64,000 nt of DNA from Pseudomonas sp. (GTDB lineage Bacteria; Pseudomonadota; Gammaproteobacteria; Pseudomonadales; Pseudomonadaceae). The translations under genes were made by a program, and so were the position numbers. The stretch's first letter is position 1, and each line of letters starts with the position of its first letter. The notes beneath the pieces are model-generated. The model made no database searches. It was given only the letters and a program-made list of their open reading frames with translations, and was not told the DNA's origin. The stretch covers positions 1-64,000 of the forward strand of contig NZ_PEKX01000008.1 of the NCBI RefSeq assembly GCF_002796985.1. Direction: 5' to 3'. Shown here in pieces: positions 43,707 to 52,557 of this stretch.

Positions 43707-43826
43707 TCACGCCAGCCACTGATCCCCGCGCGGCAGCATCCCGCGCCGCAGGTACCAGCGCACCCACAGGTGCACGCCGAGCGCGGCGCTCACCGTTAAC
43801 AGGATCATCAGGCCTTCCGCTTCCAT
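43707..43826 (-). CDS. Possible 39-residue membrane protein
   Basis: An ATG at 43826 with a strong RBS (GAGGGAAG, 6 bp spacing on the minus strand) opens a 39-codon frame, MEAEGLMILLTVSAALGVHLWV..., with one hydrophobic helix (about 5-22) followed by a basic, tryptophan-containing tail. I do not recognise the family. A longer overlapping frame in another register lacks such features. Confidence 0.5.
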   Translation of the reverse strand: MEAEGLMILLTVSAALGVHLWVRWYLRRGMLPRGDQWLA

Positions 43827-43932
43827 GGCAGCTTCCCTCGTCCGGGTTTCCTGCCTGACAGGGTAGGCCTGCGACAAAGCGCCGCACAGATACAGATCGT
43901 TTCCGAATGTGCGGATCAGTCCTGCTGCCTCT

Positions 43933-45426
43933 CTACAGCGAGTGGATGATCCGTCCGAGGGTCTCCATCGCCTGTTCGCTGGTCGCCGTCCACGGATGGC
44001 CGTAGTTCAGCCGCAGGCAGTGACCGAAGCTCCGCGTGGCGGAGAAGATCGGCCCCGGTGCGAGGCTGATGCCCTGGGCGTGGGCGAGCTGGAACAGCTT
44101 GAGCGCGTCGATGTGCTCGGGCAGCTCCAGCCACAGGAAGTAGCCGCCGCTGGGACGGGTGACACGAGTGGCGGCGGGGAAGTGCCGGGCCACGGCGGCG
44201 AGCATCGCGTGCTGCTGGCTTTCCAGCGCATGGCGCAGCTTGCGCAGGTGGCGGTCGTAGCCGCCGTGCTGCAGGTAGTCGGCGATGGCGGCCTGGGCCG
44301 GCACCGAGGCCGACAGGCTGGTCATCAGCTTGAGCCGCTCGATCTGCTCGGCGTAGCGCCCACCGGCGACCCAGCCGACCCGGTAGCCCGGCGCCAGGCT
44401 CTTGGAGAAGGAGCTGCAGTGCATCACCAGCCCTTCACTGTCGAAGGCCTTCACCGGCTTGGGTGCCTGGGCGGCGAAGTACAGTTCGGCGTAGACGTCG
44501 TCCTCGATCAGCGGCACCTGGTGCTGGGCCAGCAGCGCGGCGAGGGCGCGCTTCTTGTCCTCGGCCATGCTCGCGCCCAGTGGGTTCTGGAAGTTGCTCA
44601 TGAACCAGCAGGCCTTGATCGGCAGGCGCGCCAGGCTGTCGGCGAGCACGTCCAGATCGATGCCTTCACGCGGGTGCACGGGAATTTCCACCGCTTTCAG
44701 CTTCAGGCGTTCGAGCACCTGCAGGCTGGCGTAGAAGGCTGGTGCCTCGATGGCGACCAGGTCGCCCGGCTGAGTGACGACCTGCAGGCAGAGGTTCAGC
44801 GCTTCCAGCGCGCCGTTGGTGACCACCAGTTCTTCCACCGGCAGCGGCATGCCGCCGACCATGTAGCGCAGGGCGATCTGCCGGCGCAGCGCGTGGCTGC
44901 CGGGAGCGAGGTCGGCGACCACCGAGCGCGGATCCATGTCGCGCACGGCGTGGGCCATGGAGCGCGCCAGGCGCGGCAGGGGGAACAGCTCCGGCGCCGG
45001 GAAGGCCGAGCCGAAGGGCACGGTGTCCGGGTCCTTGATCGAACTGAGCACCGAGAACACCAGTTCGCTGACGTCCACCTCGGTGGTCTGCGCGTCATGG
45101 CGGGCGATTTCCGGCTCGGCCAGGGCGCGCTGCACATGCTCGCGGACGAAGTAGCCCGAGCGCGCGCGGGCAACGATCAGCCCGCGATCCTCCAGCAGGT
45201 AATAGGCCTGGAACACCGTGGATGCACTGACGCCGTAAGTGCGGCTGGCGTGCCGCACCGAAGGGACTTTCTGGCCGGGAGCGAGCACGCCGCTGCGGAT
45301 CAGGCCGGCGATCTCGTCGGCGAATTTCTCGTAGCGCTTCATCTTGTCCTGCACGGCGGCCTGAGGGGCGGAAGAGTCCGCCCACTCTAGGCGCTGCGCC
45401 GACGTCACGCCAAGCTCCCTGGCCAT
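43933..45426 (-). CDS. MocR-type (GntR-HTH plus aminotransferase) regulator
   Basis: A 497-residue PLP-dependent transcription regulator. A GntR winged helix (about 30-95, KVPSVRHASRTYGVSASTVFQAY) is followed by a fold-type I aminotransferase domain with SNFQNPLG, and the PLP lysine in SFSKSLAPGYRVGW. The upstream ccoG stop is 2 bp before its ATG, so they are cotranscribed. In P. aeruginosa the gene in this context (PA4132, mpaR) affects quinolone signal and anthranilate genes; orthology is inferred from context. ATG at 45342 (MKRYEKFADEIAG) is an alternative start. Confidence 0.9.
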   Translation of the reverse strand: MARELGVTSAQRLEWADSSAPQAAVQDKMKRYEKFADEIAGLIRSGVLAPGQKVPSVRHASRTYGVSASTVFQAYYLLEDRGLIVARARSGYFVREHVQRALAEPEIARHDAQTTEVDVSELVFSVLSSIKDPDTVPFGSAFPAPELFPLPRLARSMAHAVRDMDPRSVVADLAPGSHALRRQIALRYMVGGMPLPVEELVVTNGALEALNLCLQVVTQPGDLVAIEAPAFYASLQVLERLKLKAVEIPVHPREGIDLDVLADSLARLPIKACWFMSNFQNPLGASMAEDKKRALAALLAQHQVPLIEDDVYAELYFAAQAPKPVKAFDSEGLVMHCSSFSKSLAPGYRVGWVAGGRYAEQIERLKLMTSLSASVPAQAAIADYLQHGGYDRHLRKLRHALESQQHAMLAAVARHFPAATRVTRPSGGYFLWLELPEHIDALKLFQLAHAQGISLAPGPIFSATRSFGHCLRLNYGHPWTATSEQAMETLGRIIHSL

Positions 45427-45428
45427 GC

Positions 45429-46838
45429 TCAGCGCCTCGGCGAGACGAAGGTGCTGGCGGCGTCGATGGCCTCGTGGCCGTCACTGACCCTGAAGTGCAG
45501 CGGCACCGAACCTCCGGCGCTACTCTGCGCCTCACTGGCCACCGAGACGGCGAAGTCGCGGATCTCGCCCGGCTGCAGCATCAGCTCCGGCACGCCCTGC
45601 AGGCGGTAGCCGGCGCCATCGGCGAGGCTCAGCTGGTAATGCTGCGGCTGCTGGGTCTTGTTGATCAGCTTGAGGTTGTAGATGTTCTCGATCTCGCCGC
45701 CGGCGTTTTCGCGGAACAGGCCCCGGTCGCGGGCCACGTCGAGGTTGATCAGCGGCCGTGCTTCCAGCGCCCAGACGAAGGCGCCGATCATCACCAGCAG
45801 CACCGCCGCGTAGCCGATCAGGCGCGGGCGCAGCAGGTGGGTCTTGCCGCCTTCCAGCGCGCTTTCCGAGGTGTAGCGCACCAGGCCGCGGTCGTAGCCC
45901 ATCTTGTCCATCACCGAGTCGCAGGCGTCGATGCAGGCGGCGCAGCCGATGCAGGCGATCTGCAGGCCGTCGCGGATGTCGATGCCGGTGGGGCAGACCT
46001 GCACGCACTGGAAGCAGTCGATGCAGTCACCCAGGCCCTGGGCCTTGGGATCGGCATCCTTCTTGCGCGCGCCACGGGATTCACCGCGCGCCGCGTCGTA
46101 GGAAATGATCAGGGTGTCCTTGTCGAACATCACGCTCTGGAAGCGCGAATACGGGCACATGTGGATGCACACCTGTTCGCGCAGCCAGCCGGCGTTGGCG
46201 TAGGTGGCGGCGGCGAAGAAGGCGACCCAGAAGGTGCTCTCCAGATCGAGCCTGAACGTGAACAAGTCCGCCACCAGCGGCCGCACCGGCGTGAAGTAGC
46301 CGATGAAGGTGATCGCCGTGACCAGGCTGATCAGCAGCCAGAGGCCGTGCTTGGCGCCTTTGCGCAGGACTTTCTCCGCGCTCACCGGGCCCTGGTCGCG
46401 CTTGATGCGCTGGTTGCGGTCGCCTTCGGTGACCTGCTCGGCCCACATGAAGACCCAGGTCCACACGCTCTGCGGGCAGGTGTAGCCGCACCAGACGCGG
46501 CCGGCGAACACCGTGATGAAGAACAGACCGAAGGCGGCAATGATCAGGATCGCCGAGAGCAGGATGAAATCCTGCGGCCAGAAGGTCGCGCCGAAGATGT
46601 AGAACTTGCGCTCGGGCAGGTCCCAGAGCACCGCCTGGCGGCCGTTCCAGGTCAACCAGAGCGTGCCGAAGAACAGCAGGAACAGCAGGCCGCCGCCCAG
46701 GCGCCGCAAGTCGCGGAAACGCCCGGCGAAGCGCTTGGTGTAGACCGTCGGGGTGACCGCCGAGAGTGGTTTGGGCGGCGGGGTGAAACGTTGCGGTGCG
46801 TCGATCTCGATGACCTTCGCGGGGATTCTTTCGCTCAT
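45429..46838 (-). CDS. ccoG: Cytochrome c oxidase accessory protein CcoG (RdxA/FixG)
   Basis: A 469-residue membrane ferredoxin-like protein that reduces copper for assembly of cbb3 oxidase. Five to six helices are visible in the first 220 residues and near 345-365. WCGYTCPQ is conserved in the first part. Two [4Fe-4S] sites appear as CIDCFQCVQVCP and CIGCAACIDACD near residues 260-300. The C-terminal immunoglobulin-like domain follows. ATG 46838 is used. No ccoNOPQ genes are in the window, so it may serve an isolated or orphan oxidase. Confidence 0.94.
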   Translation of the reverse strand: MSERIPAKVIEIDAPQRFTPPPKPLSAVTPTVYTKRFAGRFRDLRRLGGGLLFLLFFGTLWLTWNGRQAVLWDLPERKFYIFGATFWPQDFILLSAILIIAAFGLFFITVFAGRVWCGYTCPQSVWTWVFMWAEQVTEGDRNQRIKRDQGPVSAEKVLRKGAKHGLWLLISLVTAITFIGYFTPVRPLVADLFTFRLDLESTFWVAFFAAATYANAGWLREQVCIHMCPYSRFQSVMFDKDTLIISYDAARGESRGARKKDADPKAQGLGDCIDCFQCVQVCPTGIDIRDGLQIACIGCAACIDACDSVMDKMGYDRGLVRYTSESALEGGKTHLLRPRLIGYAAVLLVMIGAFVWALEARPLINLDVARDRGLFRENAGGEIENIYNLKLINKTQQPQHYQLSLADGAGYRLQGVPELMLQPGEIRDFAVSVASEAQSSAGGSVPLHFRVSDGHEAIDAASTFVSPRR

Positions 46839-47148
46839 TATCAAAGCCCATCAGGCAGAAGAGGCGCCGCGACTGTACGAATCGGTCTGCACTCGAAACA
46901 GATTCAGGTTCGCTGGAAAAAACCGTATCAGATGGCGAAAAAAGCTCCGCCCCGCGGCGCTGAAGGGTTGGCGCCTCATGCAATGAAGCGGCTGATCGGG
47001 CTCGTTGCGGCAACCGGTCGCAGGCCCGTCGGGGTGGGGGTAGGGCGCATCTGATCCGGTTTTTCCCGCGCGATCTGCCGCTGTTTTGCACAACAGACGC
47101 CGGCCATAGTTCGGTCAACCGCAAAGTAGTGAGCTCGACGACAGAAGC
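46839..47148. other. Intergenic region between ccoG and sulfite reductase gene
   Basis: About 310 bp without a convincing gene, holding the divergent promoters. I saw no FNR/ANR box of the TTGAT-N4-ATCAA form. An AT-richer stretch with GAATC ... GATTC (46878-46907 region) may be a regulator site, but this is weak. Confidence 0.35.
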
Positions 47149-47179
47149 AGGCCACTACGCAACGTTCCGAAGGTGGCCT
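47149..47179 (+). promoter_or_regulatory. Hairpin overlapping the RBS of the sulfite reductase gene
   Basis: AGGCCAC (47149-47155) and GTGGCCT (47173-47179) form a perfect 7-bp stem with a 17-nt loop, ending 4 bases before ATG 47184. The AGGTGG Shine-Dalgarno lies in the 3' arm, so folding could block initiation. Confidence 0.45.
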
Positions 47180-47183
47180 GGCG

Positions 47184-48860
47184 ATGTACCGATACGACGA
47201 TTACGACCGCGCCCTGGTGCGCGAGCGGGTGGCGCAGTTCCGTGACCAGGTGCAGCGGCGCCTGAGCGACGAGCTGAGCGAAGAGGAATTCCTGCCGCTG
47301 CGCCTGCAGAACGGCCTGTACCTGCAAAAGCACGCCTACATGCTGCGGGTGGCGATTCCCTACGGCACCCTGTCCAGCGAGCAGATGCGCACCCTGGCCT
47401 GGATTGCCCGCGAGCACGACCGCGGCTACGGCCACTTCACCACGCGGCAGAATATCCAGTTCAACTGGGTGGAGCTGGCGCGGGTGCCGGACATCCTCGA
47501 GCGTCTGGCGGATGTCGAAATGCATGCCATCCAGACCTCCGGCAACTGCGTGCGCAACATCACCACCGAAGCCTTCGCCGGCGTCGCCGCCGACGAGTTC
47601 CTCGACCCGCGCCCGCTGGCGGAAATCCTCCGCCAGTGGTCGACGGTGAACCCCGAATTCCTCTTCCTGCCGCGCAAGTTCAAGATCGCGATCTGCGCCG
47701 CCGAGGAAGACCGCGCGGCGGTGATGATGCACGACATCGGCCTTTATCTGCGCCGCGCCGAGGACGGCGAGTTGCGCCTGAGGGTGCTGGTCGGCGGCGG
47801 CCTGGGGCGCACGCCGATGCTCGGCCAGGTGATCCGCGATGATCTGCCGTGGCAGCACCTGCTGTCCTATGTCGAAGCCATTCTGCGCGTGTACAACCGC
47901 CACGGCCGGCGCGACAACAAGTACAAGGCGCGGATCAAGATCCTGGTGAAAGCGCTGGGTATCGAGGCGTTCTCCCGCGAAGTGGAGGAAGAGTGGCAGC
48001 ACCTGCGTGATGGCGAAGCGCAGCTGACCCTCGACGAGTACCAGCGTGTGGCTGCCGCTTTCGAGCCGCCGAGCTACAGGGAAAATCAGGAGCCTTCCGA
48101 TGAACTGGCTTATGGCTCTGCACTGACCGCCGACGCGGCCTTCGCTCGCTGGGTTTCGCGCAATGTGCGGCCGCACCGTGTGCCGGGCTACGCCAGCGTG
48201 GTGCTGTCCACCAAGCCGGGCGCCGAGGCGCCGCCGGGGGACGCGACGGCCGAGCAGATGGAGCAGGTGGCTGACTGGGCCGAGCGCTTCGGCTTCGGCG
48301 AAATCCGCGTCGCCCACGAGCAGAACCTGGTGCTGCCGGACGTACGCAAAGTCGATCTCTACGAACTCTGGCAGGAAGCCTGTGCGGCCGGCCTGGGCAC
48401 GCCGAACCAGGGCCTGCTGACCGACATCATCGCCTGCCCCGGCGGCGATTTCTGCGCGCTGGCCAACGCCAAGTCGATCCCCATCGCCCAGGGCATCCAG
48501 CAGCGCTTCGAGGACCTCGACTACCTGCACGACCTGGGCGACCTCAGCCTGAATATCTCCGGCTGCATGAACGCCTGCGGCCATCACCACATCGGCAACA
48601 TCGGCATTCTCGGTGTCGATAAGAACGGCAGCGAGTGGTACCAGATCACCCTCGGCGGCGCGCAGGGAACGAAGAGTGCGCTGGGCAAGGTGATCGGGCC
48701 GTCGTTCAGCGCCGCTGAGGTGCCGGACGTGATCGAGGCGCTTGTGCGCACCTATGTGGAGCAGCGCGGCGCCGGTGAGCGCTTCGTCGAAACGGTTGAG
48801 CGCATCGGCCTGGAGCCGTTCAAGGCGCGGGTCTACCGCCAGGCGGAGGTGCCGGCATGA
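47184..48860 (+). CDS. Siroheme-dependent sulfite (or nitrite) reductase hemoprotein
   Basis: A 558-residue member of the CysI/NirA family with two repeated ferredoxin-like plus siroheme halves. TSGNCVRNITTEAFAG lies in the first half. The [4Fe-4S]-siroheme ligands are CPGGDFC (C-x5-C) and CMNACG (C-x3-C) near residues 414 and 457. It probably reduces sulfite to sulfide in cysteine synthesis; a nitrite-reducing role cannot be excluded. The next gene, a DUF934 protein, overlaps by 4 bases, a known pairing. Confidence 0.92.
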   Translation: MYRYDDYDRALVRERVAQFRDQVQRRLSDELSEEEFLPLRLQNGLYLQKHAYMLRVAIPYGTLSSEQMRTLAWIAREHDRGYGHFTTRQNIQFNWVELARVPDILERLADVEMHAIQTSGNCVRNITTEAFAGVAADEFLDPRPLAEILRQWSTVNPEFLFLPRKFKIAICAAEEDRAAVMMHDIGLYLRRAEDGELRLRVLVGGGLGRTPMLGQVIRDDLPWQHLLSYVEAILRVYNRHGRRDNKYKARIKILVKALGIEAFSREVEEEWQHLRDGEAQLTLDEYQRVAAAFEPPSYRENQEPSDELAYGSALTADAAFARWVSRNVRPHRVPGYASVVLSTKPGAEAPPGDATAEQMEQVADWAERFGFGEIRVAHEQNLVLPDVRKVDLYELWQEACAAGLGTPNQGLLTDIIACPGGDFCALANAKSIPIAQGIQQRFEDLDYLHDLGDLSLNISGCMNACGHHHIGNIGILGVDKNGSEWYQITLGGAQGTKSALGKVIGPSFSAAEVPDVIEALVRTYVEQRGAGERFVETVERIGLEPFKARVYRQAEVPA

Positions 48861-49435
48861 AGAACCTGATTCGTTTGCAGGATGGCGTGGCGCAGCTGGC
48901 GCCGGACGATGCCTGGGAACTGCTGCGCGAAGTGCCGGAAGATTTACCTCGCTGCGATCTGATCCTGCCACTGGAAATATGGTTGAACGATGCTCCCTGT
49001 AGGAGCGAGGGGGACGCCATCGTTATTGCTCGCGAACAGAGTTCCCCGGCGGCTGCAGAGCTGGGCGGTTCGCGAGCAAGCTCGCTCCTACAGAAAAGCG
49101 GTGTGTGGCTCGGGCCGGACGATGACCCGCACCGCCTGGTGGGGCGATTCGACGAACTGCCTCTGATCGCCATCGACTTCCCCAGCTTCCGCGACGGTCG
49201 CGGCTACAGCCTGGCCTACCTGTTGCGCAGCCGCCTGGGCTGGCGCGGGGAGTTGCGCGCGGTGGGCGACGTGCTGCGGGACCAGTTGGCGCACATGCGC
49301 CAGTGCGGTTTCGACGCCTTCGCCGTGCGCGAGGACAAGTCTGTGGACGACGCGCTGAAGGGGTTGGCGGGGCTGAGCGTGCTCTACGGCCGCTCGGTGA
49401 TCGAGCCGCGTCCGCTGTTCCGCCGTCGCTCCTAG
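48857..49435 (+). CDS. DUF934 protein with an in-frame REP insertion
   Basis: A 192-residue protein of the DUF934 family, which usually accompanies siroheme sulfite reductase genes and has about 155-165 residues. The family parts are LILPLEIWLNDA and GVWLGPDDDPHRLVG... DGRGYSLAYLLRSRLGWRGELRAVGDVLRDQLAHM. Between them, residues about 47-80 are coded by a REP-like repeat (48997-49093), which leaves the frame open. It may be an electron-transfer adaptor; the insertion may or may not be tolerated. Confidence 0.88.
   Translation: MKNLIRLQDGVAQLAPDDAWELLREVPEDLPRCDLILPLEIWLNDAPCRSEGDAIVIAREQSSPAAAELGGSRASSLLQKSGVWLGPDDDPHRLVGRFDELPLIAIDFPSFRDGRGYSLAYLLRSRLGWRGELRAVGDVLRDQLAHMRQCGFDAFAVREDKSVDDALKGLAGLSVLYGRSVIEPRPLFRRRS
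48997..49093. repeat. REP-like inverted repeat, family A variant, inside a gene
   Basis: CTGTAGGAGCGAG and CTCGCTCCTACAG are the outer arms. The left arm carries an extra 17-18 bp (GGGACGCCATCGTTATT) between GAGCGAG and GCTCGCGAA; the same extra block is in the right arm at 56335-56360. The element lies within the DUF934 coding region. Confidence 0.9.
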
Positions 49436-49575
49436 AACGGCGTCGCCGCGCGCGACCTGAGGTGCAGCGGGTCGGCCAAGCTTGACGCTGTGCCGGGGCA
49501 CAGGAAAAATGCGGGTATCATCCCCGGCGCCGCGCGTGCCGGCGGTAACCCACGGATTCGAGTGACCCCCAGAAT

Positions 49576-50460
49576 ATGCGCATGCGCCTGATGCTGTTGG
49601 GTGGCGGTAATGCCCTTGGACAGGCGCTGATCCGCCTTGGCGCCGAGGAAGACATCGGCTTCCTCGCCCCCCGGCCGCCCGAACAAGGCTGGGACGCTTC
49701 CAGCCTCACTGTCCTGCTGGATGAAACCCGCCCCGACGCGGTGATCAACCTCGCCTACTACTACGACTGGTTCCAGGCCGAGGCCGTCGACGCCGCCCGT
49801 CTGGCCAGCCAGGAACGCGCTGTCGAGCGCCTGGCCGAACTTTGCCAGCACCACGAGATCCGGCTGATCCAGCCGTCCAGCTACCGCGTGTTCGATGGCG
49901 CCCGCGCTACCGCCTACAGCGAGAAGGACGAACCGCTGCCGCTGGGCCCGCGGGGCCAGGCGCTGTGGCGTATGGAGCAGTGGGTCCGGGCGACCTGCCC
50001 GCGTCATGTGCTGCTGCGTTTCGGCTGGTTGCTGGACGACAGCGCCGACGGCGTGCTCGGCCGCTTCCTCGAGCGTGCCGAGAAGGAGCAGGTGCTGTTC
50101 CTCGCCGACGACCGGCGTGGCAACCCGACCCCGGTGGACGACGCCGCACGGGTGATTCTCTCGGTGCTCAAGCAACTCGATTGCCAGTCGCCGCTGTGGG
50201 GCACTTACCATTACGGCGGGCTGGAAGCGACGACCACCCTGTCCCTGGGCCAGGTGGTGCTCGGCGAGGCGCGCGCCTTCCATACCCTGGCCGTCCAGGA
50301 ACCGAGCCCGCAGGCCCACGCCGCGCGCCCGGATGCCGGCGACGAACCGCAGCACGCGGTGCTCGCCTGCAAGAAAATCCTTCATACCTTCGGTATCAAG
50401 CCGCGCGCCTGGCGCGCCGGCCTGCCCGCTTTGCTGGATCGCTATTACCGCCATGTCTGA
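49576..50460 (+). CDS. RmlD-like NAD(P)-binding sugar reductase family protein
   Basis: A 294-residue short-chain dehydrogenase/reductase of the extended type. The opening MRMRLMLLGGGNALGQALIRLG is a Rossmann fold with a GxxxxG-type turn, followed by PDAVINLAYYYDWFQAE, as in dTDP-4-dehydrorhamnose reductases. The usual YxxxK is not clear (SSYRVFDG precedes LWRMEQW), so activity is uncertain. Its stop overlaps the start of the next epimerase-like gene by 8 bases. Confidence 0.8.
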   Translation: MRMRLMLLGGGNALGQALIRLGAEEDIGFLAPRPPEQGWDASSLTVLLDETRPDAVINLAYYYDWFQAEAVDAARLASQERAVERLAELCQHHEIRLIQPSSYRVFDGARATAYSEKDEPLPLGPRGQALWRMEQWVRATCPRHVLLRFGWLLDDSADGVLGRFLERAEKEQVLFLADDRRGNPTPVDDAARVILSVLKQLDCQSPLWGTYHYGGLEATTTLSLGQVVLGEARAFHTLAVQEPSPQAHAARPDAGDEPQHAVLACKKILHTFGIKPRAWRAGLPALLDRYYRHV

Positions 50461-51400
50461 CCGTCTTTCCCCCTCCGCGCAGCCCGTCCTCATTACCGGC
50501 GGCGCGGGGTTCATCGGTTCCCATCTGGCTGATGCACTGCTGGCGCAGGGCTTTGCCGTGCGCGTGCTGGACGACCTGTCCACCGGCAAGCGCGAGAACC
50601 TCGACAGTCGCGTCGAGCTGATCGTCGGTGATGTTGCCGATACAGCCACGCTGCGCGGTGCGCTAAGCGGTTGCCAGGGCGTCGTACACCTGGCGGCCAT
50701 CGCCTCGGTACAGGCTTCGGTGGAGGACCCGGTGGGAACCCACCGCGCCAATTTCATCGGCACCCTGAACCTCTGCGAAGCCATGCGCGAGGAAGGCATC
50801 CAGCGGGTGCTGTTCGCTTCCAGTGCGGCGGTTTACGGGCAGAACGGCGAAGGCGCCGCCATCGACGAGAACACTGCCAAGGCGCCGTTGACGCCCTACG
50901 CCTCGGACAAGCTGGCCAGCGAGTACTACCTGGATTTCTACCGCCGCGAGCACGGCCTGGAGCCGGCGATCTTCCGCTTCTTCAACGTCTACGGGCCGCG
51001 CCAGGACCCGTCGTCGCCCTACTCGGGGGTGATCAGCATTTTCGCCCAGCGCGCCGAGCAGGGTCTGCCGATCACCGTGTTCGGCGACGGCGAGCAGACT
51101 CGCGACTTCATCTACGTCGGTGACTTGGTGAAGTTGCTGGTGAAGGCGTTGCTGGCGGACCAAGTGGCCGAGTCGGCGATCAACGTCGGACTCGACCAAT
51201 CCACCAGCCTCAACCAGTTGCTGGCCGAGATTGGCAAGCTCGCCGGCGGGCTGCCGCCGATCACCTACCAGCCGGCGCGCCACGGCGACATCCGCCATTC
51301 CCGCGCGGACAATCGCCGCCTGCTGCAGCGCTACAGCCTGGACGCGGCCACGCCGTTGGCCGAGGGGCTCGCCCAGTTGATCACCACCAGGGCTTGTTGA
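50453..51400 (+). CDS. NAD-dependent epimerase/dehydratase (GalE-like)
   Basis: A 315-residue extended SDR with GGAGFIGSHL (16-25), the catalytic Ser in FASSAAVYGQN, and YASDK (the YxxxK pair) near 147-151. RFFNVYGPRQDPSSPYSGV is the substrate-binding region typical of UDP-sugar epimerases. The substrate is probably a nucleotide sugar. ATG 50453 is inside the end of the previous gene, suggesting translational coupling. The 3' end overlaps the convergent SirB2 gene by 20 bp. Confidence 0.93.
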   Translation: MSDRLSPSAQPVLITGGAGFIGSHLADALLAQGFAVRVLDDLSTGKRENLDSRVELIVGDVADTATLRGALSGCQGVVHLAAIASVQASVEDPVGTHRANFIGTLNLCEAMREEGIQRVLFASSAAVYGQNGEGAAIDENTAKAPLTPYASDKLASEYYLDFYRREHGLEPAIFRFFNVYGPRQDPSSPYSGVISIFAQRAEQGLPITVFGDGEQTRDFIYVGDLVKLLVKALLADQVAESAINVGLDQSTSLNQLLAEIGKLAGGLPPITYQPARHGDIRHSRADNRRLLQRYSLDAATPLAEGLAQLITTRAC

Positions 51401-51737
51401 CTGCCAGGTAGAAAATGCCAGCCAGCGAGCTCAGCGCCAGGGCGCTGAGCGCCGCCTTGCGAGGCTTCGAGGCACTGCGCAGGGCGAAGGCCGCCAGCAC
51501 GATGTAGAGCACCAGCAGGCCGAGCTTCACTTGCAGCCATACCGGCAGCGGCCAGGGCATCGCCAGGTGCACCAGGCCCAGGGCGCTGAGCAGCAACAGG
51601 GTGTCGATCAGATGGGGCAGCCCGCGCTGCCAGCCAGTGGGGCGCTTGCCCCACCAGCTCAGGCCCAGTCGCAGGAGAAAGAGCAGGGTGCTGAGGATGG
51701 CGAGGCTGACGTGCAGTGCTTTGAGTTCGAGGTACAT
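51381..51737 (-). CDS. SirB2 family membrane protein
   Basis: A 118-residue protein with four hydrophobic helices (about 5-25, 43-60, 65-85, 95-112), opening MYLELKALHVSLAILS with the conserved KxxH motif of SirB2 (the invasion gene regulator family). Function is poorly known. It starts 20 bp from the terminator behind oprG and converges with the epimerase gene. Confidence 0.88.
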   Translation of the reverse strand: MYLELKALHVSLAILSTLLFLLRLGLSWWGKRPTGWQRGLPHLIDTLLLLSALGLVHLAMPWPLPVWLQVKLGLLVLYIVLAAFALRSASKPRKAALSALALSSLAGIFYLAVNKPWW

Positions 51738-51755
51738 ACCGGTTTCCTGAAAGTG

Positions 51756-51781
51756 AAAAAGGCGCCCTTGGGCGCCTTTTT
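51756..51781 (-). terminator. Terminator after oprG
   Basis: AAAAAGGCGCCC and GGGCGCCTTTTT form a near-perfect palindrome with terminal A/T runs, 14 bp after the oprG stop on the minus strand. Confidence 0.88.
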
Positions 51782-51794
51782 CAGGTGTGCTCCG

Positions 51795-52514
51795 TCAGAA
51801 ACGGTAGCCGAAACCGACCATGTAAACCCAGGGGTCGACGTCAACATCCACTTTGGTCTTCTGCACGCCCAGTGCAGTCGGGCCGTCGACGCTGGCCTTG
51901 GTGTCGATATCCATGTACCAGACGGCGGCGTTGACGAAGGCGTGTTCGTTGAGCATGTAGTCCATGCCCAGCTCGGCGGCCAGGCCCCAGGAATCCTGCA
52001 ACTTCAGGTTGCTGAAGCCTTGGTCCTTGCGGTTGCTGGCCAGGTCTTCGTCGAAGAAGGTGGTGTAGTTGATACCCAGGCCGCCGTACGGCTGGAAGGC
52101 AGAGTTGGTACCACCCATGGGGTAGTACTGCAGCAGCACGGTCGGCGGCAGTTGCTTGATGTCGGCCAGCTTGCCGTCCAGGCCGGTCAGGCCGGTGGCA
52201 CGGTTCAGGCCCTTGACGTCGACCTGGTGCTTGAACGGGGTGGCGGCGACCAGTTCGATACCGATCTTGTCGGTGAGCAGGTAGGCGAAAGTCAGGCCCA
52301 GCTGGGTGTCGCTGTCCACGGTAGCCTTGGTGCCGCTGACTTTGGCGCCGTCGAGCTTGATGTCGGAACTGCTGTCATTGGGCGCCACGGTGGCGAAACC
52401 ACCACGCACCAGGAAGTCGCCAGCCTGGTGACCGCGGATGTCGGCGGCCTGGGCTGCGACCGGCGCTGCGGCGGCAAGTGAGAGAAGCGAGGTGGTGAGC
52501 CAGGACTTACGCAT
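51795..52514 (-). CDS. oprG: Outer-membrane protein OprG (OmpW family)
   Basis: A 239-residue protein with a signal peptide (residues 1-24, cleaved after AQA-A) and an eight-stranded beta-barrel ending in a C-terminal aromatic (VGFGYRF), the BAM signal. OmpW-type barrels pass small hydrophobic or amphipathic molecules; P. aeruginosa OprG is raised under low oxygen and iron. ATG 52514. An ANR-like box with class II spacing lies upstream. Confidence 0.95.
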   Translation of the reverse strand: MRKSWLTTSLLSLAAAAPVAAQAADIRGHQAGDFLVRGGFATVAPNDSSSDIKLDGAKVSGTKATVDSDTQLGLTFAYLLTDKIGIELVAATPFKHQVDVKGLNRATGLTGLDGKLADIKQLPPTVLLQYYPMGGTNSAFQPYGGLGINYTTFFDEDLASNRKDQGFSNLKLQDSWGLAAELGMDYMLNEHAFVNAAVWYMDIDTKASVDGPTALGVQKTKVDVDVDPWVYMVGFGYRF

Positions 52515-52557
52515 GATGAGCTCCAATATCTCTTTGGTATAAGTGTTGGTGCCCAGA

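Noticed and set aside
45474..47054. 526-codon open frame antisense to ccoG
   Set aside because: Shadow frame of ccoG; composition biased and no RBS or domain.
46839..47183. FNR/ANR site for ccoG
   Set aside because: CTGATGGGCTTTGATAA near the ccoG start has two TGAT-like half-sites but in the same direction, not an inverted pair.
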